From positions 21,997-85,996 of the forward strand of contig CAYWRO010000007.1 of the NCBI GenBank assembly GCA_964460345.1: a stretch of DNA of 64,000 nucleotides. Direction: 5' to 3'. Source of the DNA: CAYWRO01 sp964460345. GTDB lineage: Bacteria > Planctomycetota > Phycisphaerae > Phycisphaerales > UBA1924. The notes below the pieces were generated by a model. That model was not told the origin of the DNA. It worked only from the letters and a program-made list of their open reading frames with translations, and made no database searches. Shown here piece after piece: positions 11,201 to 18,321 of this stretch (position 1 is its first letter; every line of letters begins with the position of its first letter). The position numbers were made by a program, and so were the translations under genes.

Positions 11201-13000
11201 CTCGATACCCAGGCCGTGCTGCAGATGTCCATGCAGTACGAATCGATGCTCGAGCAGGTCATCTCTGCAGGCGAGGAGGTTGAGCCGCGACGATACGGCG
11301 CGCTGTATGACGCGCACCTGCGGCTCCGGCTCCGCCTCCTGCGGCACATGGGAGACGCCGACGGATACGAGGTGAATGCGCGGGTTGCGGCCGCGAAGGA
11401 GACGACCGCGGGTGGCTATGACCCGTACGCCTACTGGCGCAGCAGCGACCTGCAAAACTGGCCGGAAATGCTTCGGGAGCTGCTGTTAGAGCGTGGGAGG
11501 TTTGCTGAGTTCCTGGCCCATTGTGAAGGCATGAGCGTCAGATTGCCTGAGGAAGCCCTGAACGATGTGGCAGCGGCGCACGCAGCGCTTGGTGATGCCG
11601 CCGAGGCGCAAACCTGGCGCCGGCATATTGCCGAGCTCCGCCTTGCACAACTGACGTCAACAGCGCGCCCCTCTTTCGGCACGAGGTCGCCATCGTATTG
11701 GTGGTGGCATCGGAGCGACGATACCGAGAGACAGGTGCTCTCACGGCTTCGATCTGTACGGCTCTTGAGGGCCGACGAGCAGAACGCAGAAGTTTCGGGC
11801 CTGAGCGACCTGGCGCGCGCGGATACCGAGATCGAGTCACACCTGCTCTCCGCCGCCCAACGGATCGGGCCGGGGTGGGAATCAACGCAACTCCTTGATG
11901 AGGTTGTCGATCTCTATCAAGCCACCGATCGCAATGGCGAACTGATTGACCTGCTGGAGAAGGTATGCGGGACCGACAACATGGTTCAGTCGCCACACCT
12001 CGCCGCCTACCTGGGCGCCTGCGCTGCAACAGGAGATCAGGCGCGATTCGGGCGCACACTCGCTTCCATCGAGCGTTTCAGTCCGCGCCTGAAGTCGGAA
12101 GCCGACCTGCTCCGGCTGGCGATGTGGCGGCTGGGCGGCCAGAGCGACGAGGCCGACGAACTCGAGGCGGCATGTCTTCACAGGTGTGTGCGGAACCGGC
12201 CGAATCCATCGTCGATCAGCGCCGAACTGCAGCGGGTGCTCAGCAGCATGCTCCGATCCGGCGACGTCGGTCCGGAAGATGCCGCAGCCAGGTGGACGAA
12301 CCGATCACGCGGATCGGCGCTCACCAGCGCTGCCGCGGGCATGCGGACGGTCAGCGAACTGGCCGCGGCACTCGGCGTCAACTACACGGCCGAGGTCGGC
12401 GGCGACGATCTCACGCTTGACCGACTAGTCGACCTGTACGATCGGTTCGATCTGCCTCTCGATGCAGTTCGCATCCTCGATTTGAAGCTAACGGAACAGA
12501 CGCTGCCGGCGCCAGAGCGCGACGCATCGCTCCGGACCCGAGCAATGCTTCTGCACCGGCTGGAACGCGCCGGTGAGGCCAGAGAGACGCTAGAGCCCGT
12601 CCTGCGGCGGTTGACCTCTCAACTGGAGTCGGACGGTTCGGATCCGGCGATCGTCGTTGAACTTGTGAAGACCCTCGGGGATCCCAAGCTGGCTGATGAC
12701 GCGGATCGTGCTCTCGCGACCTTGAGGGCGGCGAAGGAACAGGATCCGCTTCTCGACCTTGATGGGCGGCTCGAAGCGGATCTTCTCTTCAAGGTCGGCC
12801 GGAACGAAGAGGCCTGGACCCTGTATCAGAAGTGCTTCGAGGCGGGCGCAATCCGATACACTGATGCCACATCGGTCTTACAGGCCGGGATTGCCGGAGC
12901 AAGTGGGGGCGATGAAGCGGCCCAGACTTTCCTGCGGTTCGGGCTGTGGCGAAGCCCGTCGCATGAACTAGCTGCCCGCGCCAGGGAGTTGGTCAGGTGA
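2231..13000 (+). CDS. Giant exported tetratricopeptide-repeat protein (3589 aa)
   Basis: This is one uninterrupted 10.8 kb frame. The ATG at 2231 has an AGGAGG about 10 bases upstream. The N-terminus is long and Pro/Ser-rich, followed by a hydrophobic core at about residues 38-54 ending in Ala, which fits a Sec signal peptide; the mature protein is probably periplasmic or surface-exposed. Nearly the whole remainder is helical repeats with the TPR pattern (recurring A-x3-Y-E-x-A-[IL]-x2-x-P), dozens of copies. They are interrupted by Gly- or Gly/Tyr-rich loops near 5400, 8670-8730, 9400 and 9770-9850. The stop overlaps the GTG start of the next gene, so it is translationally coupled to the coiled-coil/MoxR/DUF58/VWA genes. 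It is probably a scaffold for their protein complex. TPR proteins (BatB/C/E types) accompany Bat operons elsewhere, but not at this size as far as I know. Confidence 0.9.
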   Translation: MAPRFPRALSLHPTCLPLPPSFGPPSAASSCLPAARRWGAAALVIACVLASAGAVQPESPGTAPPAPATPETGDAQQEDGGGGQALLDEEALARFERLLERRPFHDAAFNEMVKSFAERGELAKLVTAYEQRVAALPEAMPPRVILARLQLRVGEAEAAAETAATITLPEDSRDGGALLILRSSIAERLGRLEEARGLLGEALAAEATIAGKLDLAEALADLHLRAGAKQEAAAVLTDLSASLQGEYLYRKRIADALAQRALHEAAVAEYDALLEIVGNHAERRCEVLRQMGRSQERLNRPAEAIESYTQAISLLADDHWLQRELQDRVVGLYRASGKLEELVAYCRGQIERSPTHVAMRSLLAEVLSAQGDVDGARAVLAEAVELFPADRSLSERRIAMLDRAGDVEAAFGEHERIIAEHPTDLELYIAYGQALARHERVDAARNQWRRVLNDELADAGTALRLAQIFELHGMREDAAQCYERAITLAPHRPDAYLALSRLKRTGEDDAGALAVLEDMSAANAEDAGMQAELAGALLGFGRTDEALAAIERAVALAPQNVRFHASRADLLVRAGRLEEALRVQRETIELIRNPVEQAQAVSGLVSAYASAGKLTELKDAETAALDDQGEDEVRLLLLARVADAERDFVASRQWLQRLLELSPAHEEAHRQLARLHEAVGDVDAAIGSYRTLIERHPARARQYYQAIVDAMLAYGDKAGAVRTLQRLRQEAGGNVTVLTSVAEQLVRLEELEDGLACYEESLRVQPGRHEVRLAYAKALQEAGRLEDALVELRTASAQTADRDTAAEALGRLHEVAGDLGVVDDLLDELETRVLQRPEETALAATVSRLLIQEYEYARAMELIDAVLRSRPREAELLLVRAELLRRLARFDEALETYRDALPLPGVDRDLVLGEMGRACFEAGRVDEARRAWMQIGHRMYAGSLLRNNGLLDEAVEVLREGIRLKPDDHGLHRNLIEALQAAGRVDEALEAARRLLDLEPGNAANIKQLAKAYLDRGDRAAAAEIAGRLFSADVSTPSTTGQRSGSASRGGNALFTAMQAGGYGAAGPTNLEGAVGFFRQHGLVGELESIIEDQLVRQPANPLLRLTAVGLYSEAFARPERALELLEELESLEFPLEYQAWLGQCSQRDFFRMMRYQMIGTRPALRDARLTALGGRDDLSRDEMLELAMIRQSQGNINDAITLLTEAISTNSDDVLSLSALTDALVKAERFEEAEPHARRLVDLMRGEHERLQAEMVERVRRDFVRTLPVQLQLRVTEDLIRDVAHKWTLGHGMAADLSGTAHTMGYLRARMTLATIHAETGRIEEARAIWQELTPRHEADSEGWTTLASVVQLYDQDDLAFEYYWNAMEASKRSAGDPLLRRIFADSTSRYWYAAQAAPIDSAFNKVVEAFRSRDRLVELYDFLRDSGQTTRAGWIAEQYKLNEKLKQLYATRIAEGRGRFKAADDALAASPAWFAEVCKLAELLDAEGDWPSAKAAYVDYLETFPDELCLLLTLSDVAEVQGELDEAVAWEERAIECKRRLSRTARVWAMREVLVTPRMPTVLDSRMDTWSWSSRWSDATTRGWWGQASERESLELAASWMRVARLRLGQGNTIAAGEAMERALTARGPSQQGVSRQVLNEIRQRRLVAPMLPVLRAMAVQSPDDEQVQLAFGESLEANGRPEVAAEVYRRLLRHGVSNVSVLSQVQQRLSVLAPEEAGAGSDTLASLEASVQADPTNTSERLRLAKAYYYSLRIDEALEELERIRQLAPHLDGVESLQVEILTLRGEDEALIEALQERARRAKSDNERTAARDRLARLLLGAGRIEEALEQLKLGTNPAQPESYHRVGMLLQYYGRHDEAIEQFKLASKSQQHAYGSGRTGSMLANAYVAKGDLEQASAEILAAVQEQLRQTTQYGGVYAMWGGDSDPFQPFTTLFILEPELERHVRTKLLALREGNEADAALTKLLMRFHRLVGESAAADALLQQIVQESAADERSIMVSIDRAVDSGDYDEAVRIARQFISRQPKPEAPPGMPPQYAGMMVLMSPRNAMVCKLGDLYWKQGEQEIAFETYKQIVDEKIDETRLAYATICVLRGRIKEASQIVETTLEAQQVKSPALLQFRAVIAALEDEPQVAFEHLTTIASMGGGDDDMFGIGGGGGGIDQVVRIAEAAGMIDALVEFLRGRIEKAPSDWELRHTLAQVLRDAGRVAEAEKIVEEAAGKPGMRQSAVELQLAWARPVAEPEALVPLYEELIRLAETSNADAASRNRWGGTDPAQQHRQALGDLLWTLGRQDEAIARWTERMDPNNSSSQIGMAQRLIEREAFDKARPYLQRAIELDPKSSAAHRALAGLCHEEGDVLGMLAHLRVVFEQQQARGMDLSDGYRYGGSGGGGEQAWAIALSSDPQVSQHLATLPDAEQTDLRLMLAVWRGDWAAAEQVLQQMRENRPYDPSIWTLLIRCYEQRGAWEEAAAALQQARRLAETSLPDHRRQLELVLAGKQIREAAAGTRQGGGPAAAAGGAGYVGYYGGSYYDPYGSADSTTQRLAAIHTRLGDFQKAEQLYLSGRMQADAIAPLAHIMWGQGARERALELLRLSATMFSNNPSGLVQYADMLAEAGEIDQAISLLSRAYAYSEPAVDEQSGWYARYYWDSSESGVDSGRQATFGQSLHAMLKRYGRLEGHLSALADHVGNDPGDLPSRRLLLSLYMRDGRWRDVQASLEDWLARQPGDPSSLKLAFQAALQLGDWEAARQTLEFLRAAEPEQTIDWLMHEAVLGLAAGEPEHAAAALAGASITGQPMESEDVLRLCIGLACSGRQEEVIQTLTGLGRERTETESSLLLAALEAEGQWERAAGLSLEQFWRQDDVTATGGWWFDAFRRAVRGADAAAVELRELGPAGQVLRSLCLEGTEAAAALSTSLLLDHPDDVDLRRAAIFAAWRTGDWQSAHQGNEMLLDWLEPRRMHVWIRPTPVPLSRRAQRYLEQTRAAGLDTQAVLQMSMQYESMLEQVISAGEEVEPRRYGALYDAHLRLRLRLLRHMGDADGYEVNARVAAAKETTAGGYDPYAYWRSSDLQNWPEMLRELLLERGRFAEFLAHCEGMSVRLPEEALNDVAAAHAALGDAAEAQTWRRHIAELRLAQLTSTARPSFGTRSPSYWWWHRSDDTERQVLSRLRSVRLLRADEQNAEVSGLSDLARADTEIESHLLSAAQRIGPGWESTQLLDEVVDLYQATDRNGELIDLLEKVCGTDNMVQSPHLAAYLGACAATGDQARFGRTLASIERFSPRLKSEADLLRLAMWRLGGQSDEADELEAACLHRCVRNRPNPSSISAELQRVLSSMLRSGDVGPEDAAARWTNRSRGSALTSAAAGMRTVSELAAALGVNYTAEVGGDDLTLDRLVDLYDRFDLPLDAVRILDLKLTEQTLPAPERDASLRTRAMLLHRLERAGEARETLEPVLRRLTSQLESDGSDPAIVVELVKTLGDPKLADDADRALATLRAAKEQDPLLDLDGRLEADLLFKVGRNEEAWTLYQKCFEAGAIRYTDATSVLQAGIAGASGGDEAAQTFLRFGLWRSPSHELAARARELVR

Positions 13001-14502
13001 AGATTGCGCCTCACTTCCATCCAGACGTCGAACGCATGCTCAGCCAGCTGGCAAAGCGGCATCGCGTTGTCCGCCTGGTCCGGGGCATCTTGCGCGGGCT
13101 CTTCTATGGCGTTGCCGCCGGTGCACTGGCCGCCCTCACAGGGATACTGCTGGATGGGGGCTTCTCGGTCTGGCCGGTGCTGGCAGGAGCGGTGGCGGGC
13201 CTGTTTGCCGGTGCCATTGTCTCTCTGCTCACGCCCACCGACAGGCTTTGGCTGGCTCGCCGGCTCGACGGGGCCAGCGGCGCAAAGGATCGGTTCGCCA
13301 GTGCCGTTCAACTCGCCAACCACCCCCGGCGGGAACGAGCACGCCTGGTCTGCACCGATGCCCTGCAGGCCGTGCTCCAAACCCGGCCCGCCGCGGCGAT
13401 CCCGCTGCGATGGCCGCGAGAACTGCGGTGGTTCCCTGTGCTGCTGGTCGCCGTGGCCCTCGCCATGTGGTTGACACCGGCCGGGCCCGCCGAGGCGGCG
13501 GGGGTGGAGCCTGAAGTCAGCGCTGAAGAGTGGAATGAGTTGAACGAACTCCTGCGCGAGACGCTCGACCGGTTGCCGGATCCGCTGACCGAGGAGGAGG
13601 AGCAACTTACGGAACGGCTCGAAGCCTTCGCGAGGCTTCTTGAGGAGCAGCCGGACAAGAAGGAGGCGCTGGCCGAACTGGCCCGGCTGAAGCAGGATCT
13701 GGAGCGGCAGCGTAAGCAGGCCCGCCAACCAGACTTACAGCGTGCAGCGAAGGAGATTTCCAGCAAGTCGCTGCAGGAGTTTGCGAGGGCCTTGGAAGGA
13801 GGCGACTACAACGCCGCGGCCCAGAGGCTGGATGAGTTGGCCCAGAGACTGCGCGATCAGGTGCACAAAATGGCGGCCGAGGAGTTCGATGCGGTGGGGG
13901 CCGACATGGAGGCGCTCGCACAGCAGATGGAGGAGAACGCTGAACTCAGCGAGGCCGCCGCCGCGGCGGCCGAAGCGGCCGCGAGAATGAATCGAGAACA
14001 ACTCGCCGAGGCAATGAGGCGTTTCGCCGAGCAGCTTCGGCAGAATGCGGATCGCCTCCGGCAGTCAGACCGGCTGGGACGGGCCGGGGACTCGCTTGCC
14101 GAACTGCAGAGGCGGCTGAGTCGGGCCGGGCGCGGACAGATGCCGGGTCCGGGCCTCGTGCGAGGCCCTGGTGCAGGCAGAGGCGGGACCCGGCCGGGGT
14201 GGGGAAGCATGGAGGACTGGGGAGGCGGCCGGCTTGTCGAGGGTGGGGAAGCATTGCCGGAGCTTTCCGATCCGCGCGAAGGTCCGGGTGAAATCTCCAT
14301 GCTGTCGACCGTCTCTCCCAACGAGCAGGCGACAAGCGGGCAACCGCTGCGCGAGCGATACATCGACCTTGTCCGTATGGCGGAGGCTGACGTGGACCTG
14401 GAGGACGTGCCGGTCGCTTACCGCACGTACCTGCGTCAGTATTTCGTGTCGATCCGTGCCGGCCTGGAGTCGGAGGCGGCCACAGAAGAGACATCGGAGT
14501 GA
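12997..14502 (+). CDS. Membrane-anchored coiled-coil protein of the MoxR/VWA operon
   Basis: The protein has 501 residues and starts with GTG at 12997, overlapping the TGA of the giant TPR gene by four bases. Two hydrophobic helices lie at about residues 30-50 and 57-78, and a third at about 144-161. A long charged region rich in Glu, Gln, Arg and Ala (about 175-370) with heptad-like spacing follows, then a Gly/Arg/Pro-rich linker, then a compact C-terminal segment ending in a Y-F-x-S-I-R motif. Proteins of this shape (DUF4175-like) often sit just upstream of MoxR genes in planctomycetes, which is an association from memory. It is likely an inner-membrane anchor with a large soluble helical arm. 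No catalytic motif is visible. Confidence 0.75.
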   Translation: MKIAPHFHPDVERMLSQLAKRHRVVRLVRGILRGLFYGVAAGALAALTGILLDGGFSVWPVLAGAVAGLFAGAIVSLLTPTDRLWLARRLDGASGAKDRFASAVQLANHPRRERARLVCTDALQAVLQTRPAAAIPLRWPRELRWFPVLLVAVALAMWLTPAGPAEAAGVEPEVSAEEWNELNELLRETLDRLPDPLTEEEEQLTERLEAFARLLEEQPDKKEALAELARLKQDLERQRKQARQPDLQRAAKEISSKSLQEFARALEGGDYNAAAQRLDELAQRLRDQVHKMAAEEFDAVGADMEALAQQMEENAELSEAAAAAAEAAARMNREQLAEAMRRFAEQLRQNADRLRQSDRLGRAGDSLAELQRRLSRAGRGQMPGPGLVRGPGAGRGGTRPGWGSMEDWGGGRLVEGGEALPELSDPREGPGEISMLSTVSPNEQATSGQPLRERYIDLVRMAEADVDLEDVPVAYRTYLRQYFVSIRAGLESEAATEETSE

Positions 14503-14536
14503 AGCCGCTGCTTCACTTGAGAGGAGCACAGCGTTT

Positions 14537-15538
14537 ATGGCTCATGAAATCAGCCGCGAGGCGGCGACCAGTTTCCAGGACCGTTACGAGCGGCTGCGGA
14601 AGGAGATCGGCAAGCGAATCGTTGGATACAGGGATGTCGTGGATCAGGTGCTCACGGCGATGTTCGCCGGTGGGCACGTGCTGCTGGAGGGGGTGCCGGG
14701 TCTCGGCAAGACGCTGCTGGTACGTACCGTCAGCGAGGCGACGCAGCTCAGTTTTCAACGAATCCAGTTCACGCCCGATCTGATGCCGGCGGACATCACC
14801 GGCACCAACATCATCCACGATGACCAGCACGGCGGACGCGAGTTTCGCTTCCAGCCGGGACCAATTTTCGCCAATCTGGTTCTGGCAGACGAGATCAACC
14901 GCGCCACGCCGAGAACACAGTCGGCAATCCTCGAGGCGATGCAGGACCGGAGCGTGACGGTGGGCGGGCGCACGCACCCGCTTGCTCCGCCCTTCTGGGT
15001 CCTGGCGACACAAAACCCGATCGAGATGGAGGGGACGTACCCCCTGCCCGAGGCGCAAGTGGATCGCTTTTTCTTCAAAGTGGATGTGCGGCCACAGGGC
15101 GAGGAGGAACTGCTCGGGATCATCGAGCGAACGACCGGGGATGAGGCGCCCACAGTGGAGCCGGTCCTCAATCGTGACGAGATCATCGAGATGCAGCACA
15201 CCGTCCGCCAGGTGATGGTGGCTGAGTTTGTTCAGCGGTATGCCGCGCGACTTGTGCTCGGCACGCACCCCGGCACGGAGTACGCGATGGAGGCGACGCG
15301 ACAGTTCGTTCGGTTCGGGGTGAGCCCCCGCGGCGTCCAGACCCTGATCCTGGCCGCGAAGGTGCGGGCTCTGCTGGCTGACCGCTTCAACGTGTCGTGC
15401 GAGGACATCCGCGAGGTCGCCAGGCCGGCGCTGCGGCACCGGATTATCCGCAACTTTGAGGCTGAGGCCGAAGGGGTGACGACCGACTCGGTGCTTGATC
15501 GGCTGCTTCAGTCCGTTCCCGAACCGGCAGCCGCTTAG
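14537..15538 (+). CDS. MoxR-family AAA+ ATPase
   Basis: The protein has 333 residues. Walker A is G-V-P-G-L-G-K-T with Lys58. Walker B lies in L-A-D-E-I-N-R, followed by the MoxR-typical run T-P-R-T-Q-S-A-[IL]-L-E-A-M. Sensor 1 is A-T-Q-N-P-I-E, and the lid contains the S-P-R-G segment. Length and motifs match MoxR/RavA-type chaperone ATPases, which remodel or activate VWA-domain partners. The ATG at 14537 was chosen because the conserved domain begins right after it and an AGAGGAG lies upstream. The frame stays open further upstream but there overlaps the preceding gene. The next genes (DUF58 and two VWA membrane proteins) are its classical partners. Confidence 0.95.
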   Translation: MAHEISREAATSFQDRYERLRKEIGKRIVGYRDVVDQVLTAMFAGGHVLLEGVPGLGKTLLVRTVSEATQLSFQRIQFTPDLMPADITGTNIIHDDQHGGREFRFQPGPIFANLVLADEINRATPRTQSAILEAMQDRSVTVGGRTHPLAPPFWVLATQNPIEMEGTYPLPEAQVDRFFFKVDVRPQGEEELLGIIERTTGDEAPTVEPVLNRDEIIEMQHTVRQVMVAEFVQRYAARLVLGTHPGTEYAMEATRQFVRFGVSPRGVQTLILAAKVRALLADRFNVSCEDIREVARPALRHRIIRNFEAEAEGVTTDSVLDRLLQSVPEPAAA

Positions 15539-15553
15539 GGCCCAAATCCTCCG

Positions 15554-16435
15554 ATGTCACGCGACCTGTTCGATACACAGTTTCTCAAGACGCTTGAGTA
15601 CCTTGAGCTGATTGCGCGCCGTCTCGTCTTCGGACGCCAGCAGGCGCAGCGCATCAGCGTGCGCAAGGGCGCAAGCATTGAGTTCAAGGACTTCCGCGAG
15701 TACTCTCCCGGCGACGATCCACGCACGGTGGACTGGTCAATTTACGCGCGCGTCGGCGAACTCGTGGTCAAGCTCTTCCGGCAGGAGCAGGAACTTGACT
15801 TGAGGGTGCTGCTGGATTGCAGCGCCTCGATGGCATTCGGGGATCCCAGCAAGTTTGATCTGGCGCGCCAGCTTGCCGCCGCTCTCGCCTACATCGGCAT
15901 GTGCAACATGGATTCGGCGAGCGTTCTGCCTTTTGACGATCGCCTGAGCGCCGGACGTGAACGGTTGCGCGGGCGCGGGCAGATCTTCCGCATGCTTGAG
16001 TTCCTCGAGGAACTCAAAGCGGATGGCCGGACGGACCTGGCGACAGCGACAAAGACCTTTGTGTCCCATGTACGCCGACCGGGGCTCGTCGTCGTCATAT
16101 CGGACTTCTACGGGCTGCAGAACGCCCGCCAGGCGCTGGATCAACTGCGCTACTGCAAGCAGGAACTGTTCGTCATTCAGACCGTAACACCATGGGAGTT
16201 GGATCCACCCATTCGCGGAGAGCTGCGCCTGGTGGACGCTGAGTCCGGCGGACATGCGGATCTGGTGATCTCCGACAGCATGCTCCGACGCTACAGGCGC
16301 ACCTTCGAAGAGTTCGCCGAGGAGATCAAGCGTTACGGGATGCGGCATTCAATCGGCTATGCGATGGCCCGCAGTGATGTGCCGTTCGATCAGTTTCTCG
16401 TGAATGTCCTGCAGCGCGGAGGTCTGGTCGCATGA
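15554..16435 (+). CDS. DUF58 domain protein (VWA-like MoxR partner)
   Basis: This 293-residue soluble protein contains the DUF58 signature: an F-R-E-Y-x-P-G-D-D-P-R-x-[VI]-D-W block around residues 35-55, then a VWA-like strand with a D-C-S-A-S-M MIDAS-like motif near residue 93. DUF58 proteins are found next to MoxR ATPases throughout bacteria and are thought to be their adaptors or substrates. The gene starts 15 bp after moxR and overlaps the next gene by four bases (ATGA), so the three are almost certainly co-translated. There is no signal peptide or membrane helix, so it is cytoplasmic. Confidence 0.93.
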   Translation: MSRDLFDTQFLKTLEYLELIARRLVFGRQQAQRISVRKGASIEFKDFREYSPGDDPRTVDWSIYARVGELVVKLFRQEQELDLRVLLDCSASMAFGDPSKFDLARQLAAALAYIGMCNMDSASVLPFDDRLSAGRERLRGRGQIFRMLEFLEELKADGRTDLATATKTFVSHVRRPGLVVVISDFYGLQNARQALDQLRYCKQELFVIQTVTPWELDPPIRGELRLVDAESGGHADLVISDSMLRRYRRTFEEFAEEIKRYGMRHSIGYAMARSDVPFDQFLVNVLQRGGLVA

Positions 16436-18321
16436 CACTGCTGGCCCCGTGGGCGTTGTGGCTGGCATTGGTCGCCCTGCCGATCGGGGCGCTGTACCTG
16501 CTGCGCATTCGCCGCACGCGGCAGGTGGTGCCGGCGCTGGAGTTCTGGCAGGCGCTGGCGGACACCTCACGCGTGCGGTCGCTCTTCAATCGCCTCAAGC
16601 GGCTCCTTTCGCTGCTTCTGTGGCTGTTCATTGCGGCCTGCCTTCTTTTGGCGGTTGGAAACCCGGTTGTGTCGCTCGGCTCCATCCGCGCACAGTCGAT
16701 CGTCCTCATTGTCGACAACTCCGCCAGCATGCAGGCGCGCGAGGGGGCGGAAGAAGATGCCACGCGTCTCGCCCAGGCGCGCGATGCAATCCGTCGCATG
16801 ACCATGCATCGCCCCGTCAGCGACGAGTGGCTTCTGATCGAGGCAGGGCGAACTTTGCGCGTCGCACAGTCATGGACGCGTGATGGGGCCCTGGTCCGCC
16901 AGGCTGCGTCAAATCTGGAGCCGCACCTCGGCAGCACATCACTGGACGAGGCGGTGCGATTGGCCAGGCAACTCCTGGCCGGGCGGCGCGATTCAGTCGT
17001 CGTTGTGCTTTCTGATGGGAACAACGGCGAACTGTCAAGCCTCGCCCGCGATGATGACGACCTCGTGGTCTGGCCGATCGGGAGCACCAGCGACAACGTG
17101 GGCATCACGGACCTCAGCGTTCGCCTGCACCAGCAGCGCGCGGCGCACTATGTGTACGCCCGCGTGGTGAACGCTTCGGACACCGAAGTTGAGGCAAATC
17201 TGGTGCTATCGCTGGATGGCATCACGACAGCCGTGGAGCCGCTGCGGCTCGACCCGGGCGCCGCGTGGGAGAAGACCTTGTTGCTGGAGCACCCCCAGGG
17301 CGGCGTGCTGCATGCCTCCATCGACCGCTCGGACGCGCTCGCCGCCGACAACGATGCCTTCGCCGTTCTGGCGCCGATCAGGCCGGCCCGAGTCCTGCTC
17401 GTGTCCCGGCCCGAGGAGGCTTTCTTTGTGCAGCAGGCGATTGCTGCGATGACACCGGTGGTCGACCTGGAGGGGTCCGCGTCCATCCCACCAGAGCGAT
17501 TCTCTCCTGAAGTGGTCGCAGAGGTATCGCCGGATCTGGTGGTATTCAACAACTGGGCTCCGCAGACGCTGCCACCGGGGGCAAGCATCTGCCTGAACGA
17601 CTGGCCAGCGGATGTGGCCGCCCGTGACGTTGGCGTCGTGGAGCATCCCCGACTGATCGTCGAAGAGCAGAATCACCCGCTGATGTCCTTCATCAACTTG
17701 CGAGGCGCAAGTATCGCCGCGGCCCGCGAGATTGAACTGATGGACAGATCAACGGTCCTTGTTCGCGGCGACGAGGGGCAACCGCTCATCTTTCTGGCGC
17801 AGCAGCCGGGGCGTCAGGCGCTCTGCATCGCGTTCGATGTCCTGGCGAGTGATCTGCCGTTCCGGAACGGGTTCCCGCTTCTTCTGCGTAACGCCGTGGG
17901 GCACATGGTTTCGCAGCAGAGGGCGTGGGTGAAGGACCAGTACGCCGTTGGTGAAGTGATCCGTCCATTACGGGATCTGCCGGACTCGCTTCACTCGGTC
18001 CAGGTTGTTCGACCCGGCGTGACCGAGAAGCAGATTCAAGCAACGCTGGAGGTACAGAACGGCACATTCGAGTTCCGCGAAACGACCGCGACGGGCCCCA
18101 TCCGCTTTGATCTGGCCAATGAGTCGGCCTACGCCGCGGTGAATGTGGCAAGCGACACGGAGTCGCGGATCGCCTGCGTGTCTGGTGTTGATGATCCAGC
18201 ACAGCGTCTTGGGCTGAGTCGTTCGATCCTGGGCAGAACGCCCTGGTTCGTCCTCGCGGTTGCTGCCCTTGGGCTTATCACCCTGGAATGGATGACCTAC
18301 CACCTGAGGTGGACGGAGTGA
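16432..18321 (+). CDS. BatA-like membrane protein with VWA domain
   Basis: The 629-residue protein begins with the BatA N-terminal type of sequence: a first hydrophobic helix (about residues 3-22) followed by L-R-I-R-R, and a second helix at about 60-78. A VWA domain follows, with MIDAS D95-x-S97-x-S99. A hydrophobic helix closes the protein at about residues 603-620, so the VWA and the following large domain lie between membrane helices. The middle part contains a Rossmann-like segment and a region where BatA-like planctomycete proteins usually carry a CARDB-type beta domain (from memory). It starts on an ATGA overlap with the DUF58 gene and ends one base into the next gene. Confidence 0.88.
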   Translation: MTLLAPWALWLALVALPIGALYLLRIRRTRQVVPALEFWQALADTSRVRSLFNRLKRLLSLLLWLFIAACLLLAVGNPVVSLGSIRAQSIVLIVDNSASMQAREGAEEDATRLAQARDAIRRMTMHRPVSDEWLLIEAGRTLRVAQSWTRDGALVRQAASNLEPHLGSTSLDEAVRLARQLLAGRRDSVVVVLSDGNNGELSSLARDDDDLVVWPIGSTSDNVGITDLSVRLHQQRAAHYVYARVVNASDTEVEANLVLSLDGITTAVEPLRLDPGAAWEKTLLLEHPQGGVLHASIDRSDALAADNDAFAVLAPIRPARVLLVSRPEEAFFVQQAIAAMTPVVDLEGSASIPPERFSPEVVAEVSPDLVVFNNWAPQTLPPGASICLNDWPADVAARDVGVVEHPRLIVEEQNHPLMSFINLRGASIAAAREIELMDRSTVLVRGDEGQPLIFLAQQPGRQALCIAFDVLASDLPFRNGFPLLLRNAVGHMVSQQRAWVKDQYAVGEVIRPLRDLPDSLHSVQVVRPGVTEKQIQATLEVQNGTFEFRETTATGPIRFDLANESAYAAVNVASDTESRIACVSGVDDPAQRLGLSRSILGRTPWFVLAVAALGLITLEWMTYHLRWTE